The translations under genes and the position numbers were made by a program. Below, in pieces: positions 23,520 through 32,264 of a DNA stretch of 46,872 bases; position 1 is the first letter of the stretch, and each line of letters begins with the position of its first letter. Under the pieces are notes generated by a model. That model was not told the DNA's origin. It saw nothing but the letters and a program-made list of their open reading frames with translations, and made no database searches. Source of the stretch: an uncultured Prevotella sp. (GTDB lineage Bacteria > Bacteroidota > Bacteroidia > Bacteroidales > Bacteroidaceae); NCBI GenBank assembly GCA_905233555.1, contig CAJODF010000033.1, forward strand, positions 1 through 46,872, given 5' to 3'.

Positions 23520-25364
23520 CTATTCCACGGTCACAGACTTCGCCAGATTCCTCGGCTGATCGACATTCTTGCCCTTGCAGACGGCCACGTGATAGGCTAG
23601 CAACTGCAGGGGGATGGTAGCCACCAGCGGCTCCAGGCATTCCAGCACATCGGGGAGTTCAATCACCTCGTCGGCGATTTTCGCAATGGTGTCGTCGCCC
23701 TTCGAGACGAGGGCGATCACCCTACCCTGACGCGCCTTGATCTCCTGAATGTTCGACAGCACCTTTTCATACATGGCGTTGTGCGTGGCGATGACGACGA
23801 CGGGCATGTCCGAGTCAATCAGAGCGATGGGGCCGTGCTTCATCTCGGCGGCGGGATAGCCCTCGGCGTGGATATACGAAATCTCCTTCAGTTTCAGGGC
23901 GCCCTCCAAGGCCACGGGATAACTGTAGCCGCGACCTAAATAGAGGAAGTTATGCGCATAGGTAAAGGTACGTGCGAGGTCGGCCACTTTTTCATTCGTC
24001 TGCAGCACCTCGCGGATCTTCACGGGAATCTCGCTCAAACCCTTCACCACCTTCAGATAGTCGAAGCGGTTGATGGTGCCTTTGGCCTCGCCCATCGCGA
24101 GGGCGATCATCGTCAGCACGGTCACCTGACCCGTAAAAGCCTTCGTCGAGGCCACACCAATCTCCGGACCGACGTGGATATAGGTACCCGTATCCGTCGC
24201 ACGGGGAATGCTGCTACCGATGGCATTGCAGACACCGTAGATGAAGGCACCATGCTCCTTGGCCAGTTGCACGGCGGCCAACGTGTCGGCGGTCTCGCCG
24301 CTCTGGGAGATGGCAATCACCACGTCACCCTTGCCGACGACAGGATTCCTGTAGCGGAACTCCGACGCATACTCCACCTCCACCGGCACGCGACAGAAAG
24401 TTTCTATCAGTTGCTTGCCGATGAGTCCGGCGTGCCACGAGGTTCCGCAGGCCACGATGATGACGCGCTTGGCCTCCAGCATCTGCCGGCGGTAGTCAAT
24501 GAGTGCAGAAAGTGTCACGTGGTCGGCCTCCAGGTTCACACGACCACGCATGCAGTTCGTCAGGCACTCGGGCTGCTCGAAGATTTCCTTCAGCATGAAG
24601 TGCGGATAGCCGCCCTTCTCAATCTGGCCGAGGTCGATATCGACGGTCTTCACCTTCAGTTCCTGCTCCTCGCCGAGGATGCTCAACACGTGCATCTCCT
24701 CACCGCGGCGGATGACGGCGATGTTGCCGTCTTCGAGATACACCACCTTGTCAGTATATTCCACGATTGGACTGGCATCCGAGCCGAGAAAGAACTCGTC
24801 CTCGCCAATGCCCACCACGAGCGGACTCTGCTTGCGGGCGGCGATGATCTGGTTCGGTTCGCGCTTGTCGAGCACAGCGATGGCATAGGCGCCGATCACC
24901 TGATAGAGCGCCACCTGCACAGCCTCCAACAGCGGCAGGTTCTTCTTCACCATGATATATTCTATCAACTGCACCAGCACCTCGGTGTCGGTGTCGCTCG
25001 TGAACTGCACGCCCTTCTCCTTCAGTTTCTCCTTGATGTCGGCATAGTTCTCGATGATACCGTTGTGGATGATGGCCAGGTTGTGGCTCTGTGAGTAGTG
25101 GGGATGCGCATTGCGCGACGAAGGCTCGCCGTGGGTCGCCCAGCGGGTGTGGGCGATGCCGATGGTACCGCTCACGTTCTTGTCGTTGCAATACTCGCAA
25201 AGGTTATCCACCTTGCCTTTCGATTTATAGACGTTCAGTTCGCCGTTCTCGTTGATCATGGCCACGCCGGCTGAGTCGTAGCCACGGTACTCCAGTCGCC
25301 GGAGTCCCTTAATCAAAATTGGATAGGCCTCTTTCGTGCCTATGTATCCTACTATTCCGCACAT
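23520..25364 (-). CDS. glmS: Glutamine-fructose-6-phosphate aminotransferase
   Basis: 614 aa: N-terminal class II glutaminase with Cys2 nucleophile (MCGIVGYIG), RRLEYRGYDSAGVA and HTRWATHGEPS, then two SIS isomerase domains (ACGTSWHAGLIGKQLIE, AISQSGETADTL, AEMKHGPIALID) and the C-terminal LAKSVTVE. It makes glucosamine-6-phosphate for peptidoglycan and LPS. Second gene after uxaC with a 36-bp gap, sharing its transcript. There is no glmS ribozyme in the leader. Confidence 0.96.
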   Translation of the reverse strand: MCGIVGYIGTKEAYPILIKGLRRLEYRGYDSAGVAMINENGELNVYKSKGKVDNLCEYCNDKNVSGTIGIAHTRWATHGEPSSRNAHPHYSQSHNLAIIHNGIIENYADIKEKLKEKGVQFTSDTDTEVLVQLIEYIMVKKNLPLLEAVQVALYQVIGAYAIAVLDKREPNQIIAARKQSPLVVGIGEDEFFLGSDASPIVEYTDKVVYLEDGNIAVIRRGEEMHVLSILGEEQELKVKTVDIDLGQIEKGGYPHFMLKEIFEQPECLTNCMRGRVNLEADHVTLSALIDYRRQMLEAKRVIIVACGTSWHAGLIGKQLIETFCRVPVEVEYASEFRYRNPVVGKGDVVIAISQSGETADTLAAVQLAKEHGAFIYGVCNAIGSSIPRATDTGTYIHVGPEIGVASTKAFTGQVTVLTMIALAMGEAKGTINRFDYLKVVKGLSEIPVKIREVLQTNEKVADLARTFTYAHNFLYLGRGYSYPVALEGALKLKEISYIHAEGYPAAEMKHGPIALIDSDMPVVVIATHNAMYEKVLSNIQEIKARQGRVIALVSKGDDTIAKIADEVIELPDVLECLEPLVATIPLQLLAYHVAVCKGKNVDQPRNLAKSVTVE

Positions 25365-25400
25365 AATCGTTATGTATTTTAGTTAAGTTGTGTCTGTTGT

Positions 25401-26807
25401 TTAATAGAACTTGAAGTATCTCCGCGCATTGTTGTACGAGATGTCCTCCACCATGCGTCCCAGTATCTCCATGTCGCAGGGTAGCAATCCTTTCTCCACA
25501 TCGTTGCCCAGCAGGTTGCAGAGGATGCGGCGGAAATACTCGTGGCGCGGATAAGAGAGGAACGAACGGCTGTCGGTGAGCATGCCGACAAACCGCGACA
25601 GAAGTCCAAGCACCGAGAGCGCGTTCATCTGCTTGATCATACCGTCCATCTGGTCGTTGAACCACCAGCCGCTACCCAGTTGTATCTTCCCCGGCTCGCC
25701 GCCCTGGAAGTTGCCGAGCATCGTGGCAATCATCTCGTTGGCACAGGGGTTCAGGGTGTAGATGATGGTGCGCGTCAGTTTGTCGCGCTGGCAGAGATTG
25801 TCGAGGAAGTGCGACATCGCCTTGGCTGTGTTGAACTCGCCGATGCTATCGAAGCCCGTGTCGGCACCTATCTGGTTGAACATCTTCGTATTGTTGTCGC
25901 GGATGGCGCCGTAGTGGAACTGTTGTGTCCAGTCGGCGTCGGCATCCATCTCGGCCATCACCGTCAGGAAGCAGTTCTTGTATTGGCGTATTTCGACAGC
26001 AGAGAGTTGCTGCCCGCGCAGGGCCTTCTCGAAGATGGTCTCGATCTGCGAGTCGGTGTAGGGCTCGTCGTAGAATTCCTCCAGTCCGTGGTCGGAGAGT
26101 CGGCAGCCCTGCTGATGGAAGAAGTCGTGGCGCTTCTGGAGCGCATCGATCATGTCGGCGAAACGGCGGATGGCTATACCGCTGGCGTGTGAGAGTTCAT
26201 CAACATAGGTTGCGAAACTGCTCTTCTCGATGTTCATCGCGCGGTCGGGGCGCCAGGCGGGCAGCATCACCGGGTCATCGGTGGCCTTGTGCTTGGCGTA
26301 CTCGATGTGATTGTGCAGATCATCAACAGGGTCGTCGGTCGTGCAGACGCACTCTACGTTATAGTGCTTCATCAGGCCACGGGCGGAGAACTCGGGACGC
26401 TTCAACTTCTCGTTGCACTCGTCGAATATCTCGCGGGCGGTCTTCGGCGAGAGTTGTTTCTCGATGCCGAAGGCAGTCTTCAGTTCCAGATGCGTCCAGT
26501 GGTACAGGGGGTTGCGGAAGCAGTAGGTGACGGTCTCGGCCCATTTTTCAAACTTCTCCCAGTCGCTCGTATCCTTGCCCGTGCAGTACTTCTCCTCGAT
26601 GCCGTTAGTGCGCATAGCACGCCACTTGTAGTGGTCGCCACCAAGCCAAACTTCGGTAATCGACTTGAAGCGGTGGTCGTTGGCCACCATCTCTGGGTCG
26701 AGGTGACAATGGTAGTCGATGATCGGCATCTTGGCCGCATGTTTGTGATACAGGTCCTGCGCCGTCTTGGTCTCCAGAACGAAGTTGTCGTCGTTGAATT
26801 GTTTCAT
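25401..26807 (-). CDS. uxaC: Uronate isomerase (glucuronate/galacturonate isomerase)
   Basis: 468 aa, amidohydrolase superfamily. MPIIDYHCHLDPEMVAND carries the HxH metal motif; LTDSRSFLSYPRHEYFRR is the conserved C-terminal block. It turns D-glucuronate into fructuronate and D-galacturonate into tagaturonate, the first step of the pathway completed by uxaA, kdgK and kdgA elsewhere in the window. ATG 26807 is the start; an upstream extension runs through the promoter. Divergent from the asparaginase gene. Confidence 0.95.
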   Translation of the reverse strand: MKQFNDDNFVLETKTAQDLYHKHAAKMPIIDYHCHLDPEMVANDHRFKSITEVWLGGDHYKWRAMRTNGIEEKYCTGKDTSDWEKFEKWAETVTYCFRNPLYHWTHLELKTAFGIEKQLSPKTAREIFDECNEKLKRPEFSARGLMKHYNVECVCTTDDPVDDLHNHIEYAKHKATDDPVMLPAWRPDRAMNIEKSSFATYVDELSHASGIAIRRFADMIDALQKRHDFFHQQGCRLSDHGLEEFYDEPYTDSQIETIFEKALRGQQLSAVEIRQYKNCFLTVMAEMDADADWTQQFHYGAIRDNNTKMFNQIGADTGFDSIGEFNTAKAMSHFLDNLCQRDKLTRTIIYTLNPCANEMIATMLGNFQGGEPGKIQLGSGWWFNDQMDGMIKQMNALSVLGLLSRFVGMLTDSRSFLSYPRHEYFRRILCNLLGNDVEKGLLPCDMEILGRMVEDISYNNARRYFKFY

Positions 26808-26836
26808 ATCGTATATTCTTTTTGTATTTTCGGCGA

Positions 26837-26869
26837 CAAAGGTACAAATTATTTCCGATAATCGACAAA
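26837..26869 (-). promoter_or_regulatory. uxaC-glmS promoter
   Basis: Minus strand: TTTG (26866-26869), 21-bp spacer, TACCTTTG (26837-26844). The -7 box and start region lie in one arm (TCGGCGACAAAG, 26830-26841) of an inverted repeat whose other arm is at the divergent ansA promoter. Confidence 0.7.
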
Positions 26870-26907
26870 ATCTTCGTGGGTTTTTTCGCCGTGTCGGAAA
26901 AAGTGTG

Positions 26908-26922
26908 TAACTTTGTCGCCGA
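26908..26922 (+). promoter_or_regulatory. -7 region of the asparaginase gene, with inverted-repeat arm
   Basis: TAACTTTG at 26908-26915; the -33 position has TTTC rather than TTTG. CTTTGTCGCCGA (26911-26922) is the exact reverse complement of the arm at 26830-26841. Confidence 0.55.
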
Positions 26923-26944
26923 GAATGTAATAACAAGATTCCTT

Positions 26945-27976
26945 ATGCAACGGAGAGTACTTCTGATCTACACCGGCGGGACCATCGGCATGAACCGCAA
27001 CCCGCAGACCGGGGCCCTCGAGCCCTTCGACTTCGAGCACCTGCTCAGCCGAGTGCCTGAACTCAGGCAGTTCGACACACAAATCGAGACATTCCAGTTC
27101 GACCCGCCCATCGATTCGAGCGACATGACGCCAGCCCTCTGGACTGACCTCAGCCACTGCATCGCCGACCACTACTGGCAGTACGACGGCTTCGTGGTAC
27201 TCCACGGCACCGACACGATGGCCTACACCGCCTCTGCCCTCTCCTACATGCTGGAGAATCTGACAAAGCCCGTCGTCTTCACCGGCTCGCAACTACCCAT
27301 CGGACAGTTGCGCACCGACGGCAAGGAGAACCTCATCTCCTCGATAGAAATCGCCGCCGCCTGCGACGACGAGGGCCACGCGCTGGTACCCGAGGTGGGC
27401 ATATACTTCAACTCGCACCTGCTGCGCGGCAACCGCACCACGAAGCAGAGCGCCGAGGAGTTCAATGCCTTCGAGTCGTTCAACTACCCGCATCTCGTTG
27501 ATGCCGGCGTCAACATCGCCTACCACCGCGAGCGCATCCTCAAGCCCGACTTCTCGAAACCGATGAACCCCCACTTCCGCCTCGACAACAACGTGATCAT
27601 CTTCTCGCTCTTCCCCGGCATCCGCGAAGACCTGATCCGACACATCATCCACACACCCAACCTGAAGGCCATCGTGATGCGCACATTCGGCTCGGGCAAC
27701 GCCCCACAGAGCCCTTGGTTGCTGAACGCGCTCAAAGAGGGAACGAAGAACGGCAAGGTGATCGTCAACGTCAGCCAGTGTTTGCAGGGTGCCGTCGAGA
27801 TGTCACGCTATGACTGCGGTTACCATCTGCAGGAAGCAGGCGTCATCAGCGGCCGCGACATGACCGTTGAGAGCGCCGTCACGAAACTGATGTATCTCCA
27901 GAGCCACCATCCCGACGATCCGGAGACCGTGCGCAGCCTGATGCAACAGAGCATCCGAGGCGAAATGACAATATAA
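26945..27976 (+). CDS. ansA: Type I L-asparaginase
   Basis: 343 aa, cytoplasmic. Catalytic threonine segment IYTGGTIGM (T13) and the second motif VLHGTDTMAYTAS (~85-97) with Thr-Asp, plus VFTGSQLPIG. No signal peptide, which favours the type I enzyme. Hydrolyses asparagine to aspartate and ammonia. ATG 26945 matches the family start. Monocistronic, ending just before a double GC-rich hairpin. Confidence 0.93.
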   Translation: MQRRVLLIYTGGTIGMNRNPQTGALEPFDFEHLLSRVPELRQFDTQIETFQFDPPIDSSDMTPALWTDLSHCIADHYWQYDGFVVLHGTDTMAYTASALSYMLENLTKPVVFTGSQLPIGQLRTDGKENLISSIEIAAACDDEGHALVPEVGIYFNSHLLRGNRTTKQSAEEFNAFESFNYPHLVDAGVNIAYHRERILKPDFSKPMNPHFRLDNNVIIFSLFPGIREDLIRHIIHTPNLKAIVMRTFGSGNAPQSPWLLNALKEGTKNGKVIVNVSQCLQGAVEMSRYDCGYHLQEAGVISGRDMTVESAVTKLMYLQSHHPDDPETVRSLMQQSIRGEMTI

Positions 27977-27984
27977 AAAAGGAA

Positions 27985-28007
27985 TCCCCGCCGTGTTCGG
28001 GCGGGGA
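27985..28007 (-). terminator. GC-rich hairpin, second terminator for the EF-G2 gene
   Basis: TCCCCGCC / GGCGGGGA with a 7-base loop; on the minus strand it is followed by TTCCTTTTTT. Acts as a back-up to the next hairpin. Confidence 0.7.
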
Positions 28008-28017
28008 CAGTGCAAAA

Positions 28018-28054
28018 AATAAGAATCCCCGCCAACCGGCGGGGATTCCTTATT
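28018..28054. terminator. Long bidirectional terminator hairpin
   Basis: AATAAGAATCCCCGCC-AACC-GGCGGGGATTCCTTATT, about 16 bp of stem with one bulge, between convergent ansA and the EF-G2-like gene. On the minus strand it ends in TTATTTTTT. Confidence 0.85.
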
Positions 28055-28058
28055 GAGG

Positions 28059-30224
28059 TTAGTCTTCTTCCTTCATTTCCTCCTCGTGCTGCTTGATCAG
28101 CGCCTGCTGGATGTCGTTCGGAACCAGTTCGTATGAAGAGAACTTGGTGTTGAACGAAGCACGGCCACCGGTCAGCGAACTAAGGGCGATAGAGTAACTT
28201 GACAACTCCTTGAGAGGAATCTTGGCAGAGAGTTTCTGATAGCCAGCCTCGCTGTCCATACCCATGATGATGGCGCGGCGACCCTGCAGGTCACTCATCA
28301 CATCACCCATGTAGTCGGCGGGCACGAGCACCTCGAGGTCGTAGATCGGCTCGAGCACCTTAGGACCAGCCTCCTTGAAGGCGGCACTGAAGGCATTGCG
28401 GGCTGCCAACATGAACGACAACTCGTTAGAATCAACCGGGTGCATCTTACCATCATAGACGATAACGCGGACGTCGCGAGCATAAGAACCGGTCAGCGGG
28501 CCCTGCTCCATACGCTCCATCACACCCTTCAGGATTGCAGGCATGAAGCGCATATCGATGGCACCACCGACAACGCTGTTGATGAAGACGAGTTTGCCGC
28601 CCCACTCCAGATCTTTCTCTTCCTTCGACTTGATGTTCATCTTGAACTCCTGGCCGTTGATGGTGAACGATGTCGGATCGGGCATACCGTCCTGATAAGG
28701 CTCCACAATCAGGTGGACCTCACCGAACTGACCGTGACCGGCACCACCCGACTGCTTCTTATGACGATAGTCGGCGCGGGCCATCTTCGTGATGGTCTCA
28801 CGATACGGGATCTTCGGCTCCAGGTATTCGATCATGATCTTCTCATTGTTCTCCATACGCCACTTCAAGGTGCGGAGGTGGAACTCGCCCTGTCCGTGAA
28901 CGATGATCTGGCGCAACTCCTTCGACTGCTCGACGACCCAAGTGGGATCCTCCTGACGCATCTTGTTCAGGGCAGACATCATCTTTTCGGTTTCAGACTC
29001 GTTGATGGCCTTGATGGCACGAGAGTATTTCGAGTTCGGATAGACGATGAAGTCGAACTTGTTGTCGGCATCCTTGCCGTTCAAAGTGTTACCCGTCTTC
29101 ACGTCCTTCAACTTCACGGTACAGCCGATATCACCGGCATTCAACTGGTCCACCTGTACACGGTTAGCACCAGCGCAGGCATAAAGTGTACCGATGCGCT
29201 CCTTCGAGCCACGGTCGGCATTGGTCAGGTCGTCGCCGCTCTTCACGGAGCCGCTCATCACCTTGAAATATGACACCTCACCAATATGGGGCTCAACACC
29301 AGTCTTGAAGAAATAGAGCGATGCGGGACCATTTGTGTCGGGGGAAATCTCCTTGCCGGCAGTATTCTTCACCTTCGGCATCTCGCTGACGAAAGGCACC
29401 ACGTTGCCGAGGAACTCCATCAGACGGCGCACACCCATATCGCGACCTGCACAAACGCAGAACACGGGGAAAATGCTACGTGTAACGAGGCCCTTGCGGA
29501 TACCCTCACGCATCTCGTCCTCGCTGAGGTCTTCGGTCTCGAAGAACTTCTCCATCAGAGAGTCGTCACCAGCAGCAGCAGCCTCCACGAGAGCAGCCTT
29601 CATCTCCTTGGCCTTATCCAACTGGTCGGCGGGAATTTCTTCAATAATAGGCGCACCACCCTCGGGTTTCCAAGAGTACTTCTTCATCAGCAGCACGTCA
29701 ATCACGCTGTTGAAGCCAGCACCTGTGGCGATAGGATACTGTACGGGCACGCAGTTCGGGCCGTAGGTCTCCTTCAGACGAGCTAAGATCTGATCGAAGT
29801 CGCAGTTGTCGCGATCCAACTGGTTCACCAGGAAGATCACGGGCTTCTGGAACTTCTCCGTGTTGCGGAAAGCATTCATCGTGCCCACCTCAGGACCATA
29901 CTGGCCATTAACGAGGATGACAGCCTGATCCGTCACGTTCAAAGCGGTGATGGCACCTCCCACAAAGTCGTCAGAACCCGGACAGTCGATGATGTTCAGT
30001 TTCTTGTTGTTCCATTCCACATGGAAGACGGTAGAGAATACGGAATAGCCGTATTCCTGCTCCACGGGGAAGTAGTCACTCACGGTATTCTTCTGCTCAA
30101 CAGTACCGCGACGCTTAATAATACCTGCTTCGAAAAGCATTGCCTCGGCAAGAGTGGTCTTGCCGCTACCCGCACTGCCAATGAGTGCGATGTTTTTGAT
30201 CTCATTTGTTTGATAAATCTTCAT
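28059..30224 (-). CDS. fusA2: EF-G2-type elongation factor paralogue, 721 aa
   Basis: EF-G fold throughout: G1 GSAGSGKTT (16-24), NQLD (134-137), domains II-V with a C-terminal RGRRA-like GRRAIIMGMDSEAG block. Canonical residues are missing: the G3 motif reads DCPGSDDF (80-87), so the catalytic His after PG is Ser84, and switch I lacks RGITI. This matches the Bacteroides EF-G2 paralogue, reported to support translation without GTP hydrolysis and to be needed for gut colonisation. The main EF-G should be elsewhere in the str operon. Monocistronic, with its own promoter. Confidence 0.85.
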   Translation of the reverse strand: MKIYQTNEIKNIALIGSAGSGKTTLAEAMLFEAGIIKRRGTVEQKNTVSDYFPVEQEYGYSVFSTVFHVEWNNKKLNIIDCPGSDDFVGGAITALNVTDQAVILVNGQYGPEVGTMNAFRNTEKFQKPVIFLVNQLDRDNCDFDQILARLKETYGPNCVPVQYPIATGAGFNSVIDVLLMKKYSWKPEGGAPIIEEIPADQLDKAKEMKAALVEAAAAGDDSLMEKFFETEDLSEDEMREGIRKGLVTRSIFPVFCVCAGRDMGVRRLMEFLGNVVPFVSEMPKVKNTAGKEISPDTNGPASLYFFKTGVEPHIGEVSYFKVMSGSVKSGDDLTNADRGSKERIGTLYACAGANRVQVDQLNAGDIGCTVKLKDVKTGNTLNGKDADNKFDFIVYPNSKYSRAIKAINESETEKMMSALNKMRQEDPTWVVEQSKELRQIIVHGQGEFHLRTLKWRMENNEKIMIEYLEPKIPYRETITKMARADYRHKKQSGGAGHGQFGEVHLIVEPYQDGMPDPTSFTINGQEFKMNIKSKEEKDLEWGGKLVFINSVVGGAIDMRFMPAILKGVMERMEQGPLTGSYARDVRVIVYDGKMHPVDSNELSFMLAARNAFSAAFKEAGPKVLEPIYDLEVLVPADYMGDVMSDLQGRRAIIMGMDSEAGYQKLSAKIPLKELSSYSIALSSLTGGRASFNTKFSSYELVPNDIQQALIKQHEEEMKEED

Positions 30225-30264
30225 ATCTGTCGGTTTTTTAGGTAAATTATTCGTTTTGAGTGCG

Positions 30265-30296
30265 CTAAATTAGACATTTTTTCAGAAATCACCAAA
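30265..30296 (-). promoter_or_regulatory. Promoter of the EF-G2-like gene
   Basis: Minus strand: TTTG (30293-30296), 20-bp spacer, TAATTTAG (30265-30272), one base off TAnnTTTG. The leader is about 35 bases and A-rich. In B. thetaiotaomicron fusA2 is activated by the Crp-like regulator Cur; a site would be expected just upstream, but I cannot assign one. Confidence 0.55.
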
Positions 30297-30341
30297 GAAA
30301 TCTTTCTATTATTAAACAAAATTAGTAATTTTACCGCCGGA

Positions 30342-31442
30342 ATGGCAGGATTATACATACATATTCCGTTTTGCAGGAGCCGTTGCATCTATTGCGGCTT
30401 CTATTCGACGATCGCCCTCGACCTCCGTCAACGGTACGTCGAAGCAGTGTGCAAGGAGATGGCGATACGCTGCCCGGATGAGCAGGACATCGAAACCATC
30501 TATCTCGGTGGAGGCACGCCCTCGCAACTGACGATTCCCCAACTGCAGCAGATCTTCGCCGCTATATATAAATATAATAAGGTGTCGCCAGATGCTGAGG
30601 TGACCATCGAGATGAACCCCGACGACGTGACAGAGGCGTTTGCCGACGGACTATGCTGGCTACCCGTCAACCGCGTATCGATGGGGGCACAGACCTTCGA
30701 CGACGAACGCCTGAAATGGCTGCACCGCCGTCATACCGCGTGCCAAGTGACCGAAGCATTGGACCGCCTGCGCGACAATGGCATCCAGAACATCAGTATC
30801 GACCTGATGTACGGTTTCCCGGGTGAAACGCTATCCGACTGGGAAGCCGATATCACCGTCGCTCTCGCCCTCAACGTGGAACATCTCTCCGCCTATTGCC
30901 TGATGATCGAGGAAGGCACCCCACTCTGGAAAATGCAACAAGTTTTCCCCGATGAAGAGACGGAACGCTCGATGTACGAACTCCTTATCGACCGCCTCGA
31001 AGCCGCAGGCTACGAGCACTACGAAATCTCCAACTTCGCCCGTCCAGACTACCATTCCCGCCACAACTCCGCGTACTGGAACGACACACCTTATATCGGT
31101 CTCGGCGCCGCCGCCCACTCCTACGACGGCCATACCCGCAGTTGGAATGTGGCCGACATCCACCAATACATCAAGGGCATTGAAAGCGGCAAGCGCCTTT
31201 TCGACTCTGAGGTCATTGAAGGCGACACCCGATACAACGACCGTCTTACCGTCGCCCTTCGCACGCGCGAGGGTCTCGACCTCTCCACCCTATCCGACCA
31301 TCACCGCGACTATGCCATCAAAAATGCCCGCCGTTTCCTCAACGACGGGCTGCTCCATATCACCCCTGCTAATCACCTCGCCCTCACCCGCCGCGGTCTC
31401 TTCGTCAGCGACATGATCATCAGCGAACTGATGCTGGTGTGA
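30342..31442 (+). CDS. hemW: Radical SAM heme chaperone HemW
   Basis: 366 aa. Radical SAM cluster motif C11-x3-C15-x2-C18 in IPFCRSRCIYCGFYS; YLGGGTPS SAM-binding motif; conserved HIPFC start and C-terminal HemN-like domain. It lacks the N-terminal extension of true HemN coproporphyrinogen oxidases, so heme insertion is the likelier role. Convergent with the next gene (12-base gap). Confidence 0.9.
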   Translation: MAGLYIHIPFCRSRCIYCGFYSTIALDLRQRYVEAVCKEMAIRCPDEQDIETIYLGGGTPSQLTIPQLQQIFAAIYKYNKVSPDAEVTIEMNPDDVTEAFADGLCWLPVNRVSMGAQTFDDERLKWLHRRHTACQVTEALDRLRDNGIQNISIDLMYGFPGETLSDWEADITVALALNVEHLSAYCLMIEEGTPLWKMQQVFPDEETERSMYELLIDRLEAAGYEHYEISNFARPDYHSRHNSAYWNDTPYIGLGAAAHSYDGHTRSWNVADIHQYIKGIESGKRLFDSEVIEGDTRYNDRLTVALRTREGLDLSTLSDHHRDYAIKNARRFLNDGLLHITPANHLALTRRGLFVSDMIISELMLV

Positions 31443-31454
31443 ATTGACTATAGG

Positions 31455-32243
31455 TTAGAGACCACCACCGACATAGGCGATAGAGATGCCTCTGTTCCAC
31501 TGCTGACGAATATACTCCTTGGCATCATCGGGACTGACCTGCAAGTTCTGGAAACGGTTGTCTCCACGGGCATAATTGCCATAGACCACAACGTAGTTGC
31601 CTTCGCCAAAGACCACCTTATGCAGATTGAAGCCCCGACCCCACACGTTAGACTGGACACGATCCATCAACTCGGAAGTAGATGGTTCCCAGAAATAGCC
31701 CTGTGAGATGTATTTCGGCGTACGGCTCAACACCACCGTCCAAGCCTTGCCGTCGAATGCCAGATCAGTCATGAAATAGCCATTACCTTTCTGCTCCGTA
31801 ATCCAAGGAGCCAGTTCTGCCCATTCGTTGCGCCAGATGATCTGTGAGGTGATACCAGAGCCCTGTGACATAACCACCAGCCATTCCTTCTCACTTCTGG
31901 AAAGCGATGTGATGGCGTAGCCGCTCTTGGTCTTTTCGGCTATCCACTCCTCAGGCCATTCCTTCGTCAGAGAGAACGACTGTTGGACATAGCCCGTATT
32001 CTTCGCCATGACGACAAGCCAACCTTCTTTGGTGTAGGCAGCAGAGACGATGCGCTTACCAAGGTTCCAATTGTTGGTGATATCACGCTCATCGAGTGGT
32101 TCGCCAACGCCATAGGCATACCAGGTCTGTTCAATATAGGGAAGACCAGACTCGGAGATCAACAAGGTCTTGCTTTGCGCCATCATCACAGTAGAGACTA
32201 ATGCAAAGAAACCAACCAACAATATTCTTAAACAATTTTTCAT
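31455..32243 (-). CDS. Exported repeat protein, DUF7477-like, 262 aa
   Basis: Signal peptide (ILLVGFFALVSTVMMAQ). The mature part has at least four ~45-residue repeats of the form G-W-x-V-V-M/L-S-x3-G-Y/I-x2-Q followed by W-x3-W and GY-x-I/M-T-x-L, e.g. GWLVVMAKNTGYVQQS, EWLVVMSQGSGITSQ and AWTVVLSRTPKYISQ. This suggests a beta-propeller or stacked-sheet fold and fits the DUF7477 family as I remember it. Periplasmic or surface protein of unknown role. Starts with an A-rich leader; ends 22 bases... from the convergent hemW side by 12 bases. Confidence 0.7.
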   Translation of the reverse strand: MKNCLRILLVGFFALVSTVMMAQSKTLLISESGLPYIEQTWYAYGVGEPLDERDITNNWNLGKRIVSAAYTKEGWLVVMAKNTGYVQQSFSLTKEWPEEWIAEKTKSGYAITSLSRSEKEWLVVMSQGSGITSQIIWRNEWAELAPWITEQKGNGYFMTDLAFDGKAWTVVLSRTPKYISQGYFWEPSTSELMDRVQSNVWGRGFNLHKVVFGEGNYVVVYGNYARGDNRFQNLQVSPDDAKEYIRQQWNRGISIAYVGGGL

Positions 32244-32264
32244 ATCTGTTTTGTTTTTAAGTGA

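Noticed and set aside
23952..25094. 380-codon open frame antisense to glmS
   Set aside because: Shadow of the codon usage of glmS; His/Leu-rich composition typical of antisense frames.
25365..25400. Possible glmS ribozyme or riboswitch in the glmS leader
   Set aside because: Only 36 bases to the upstream gene; far too short and no conserved core.
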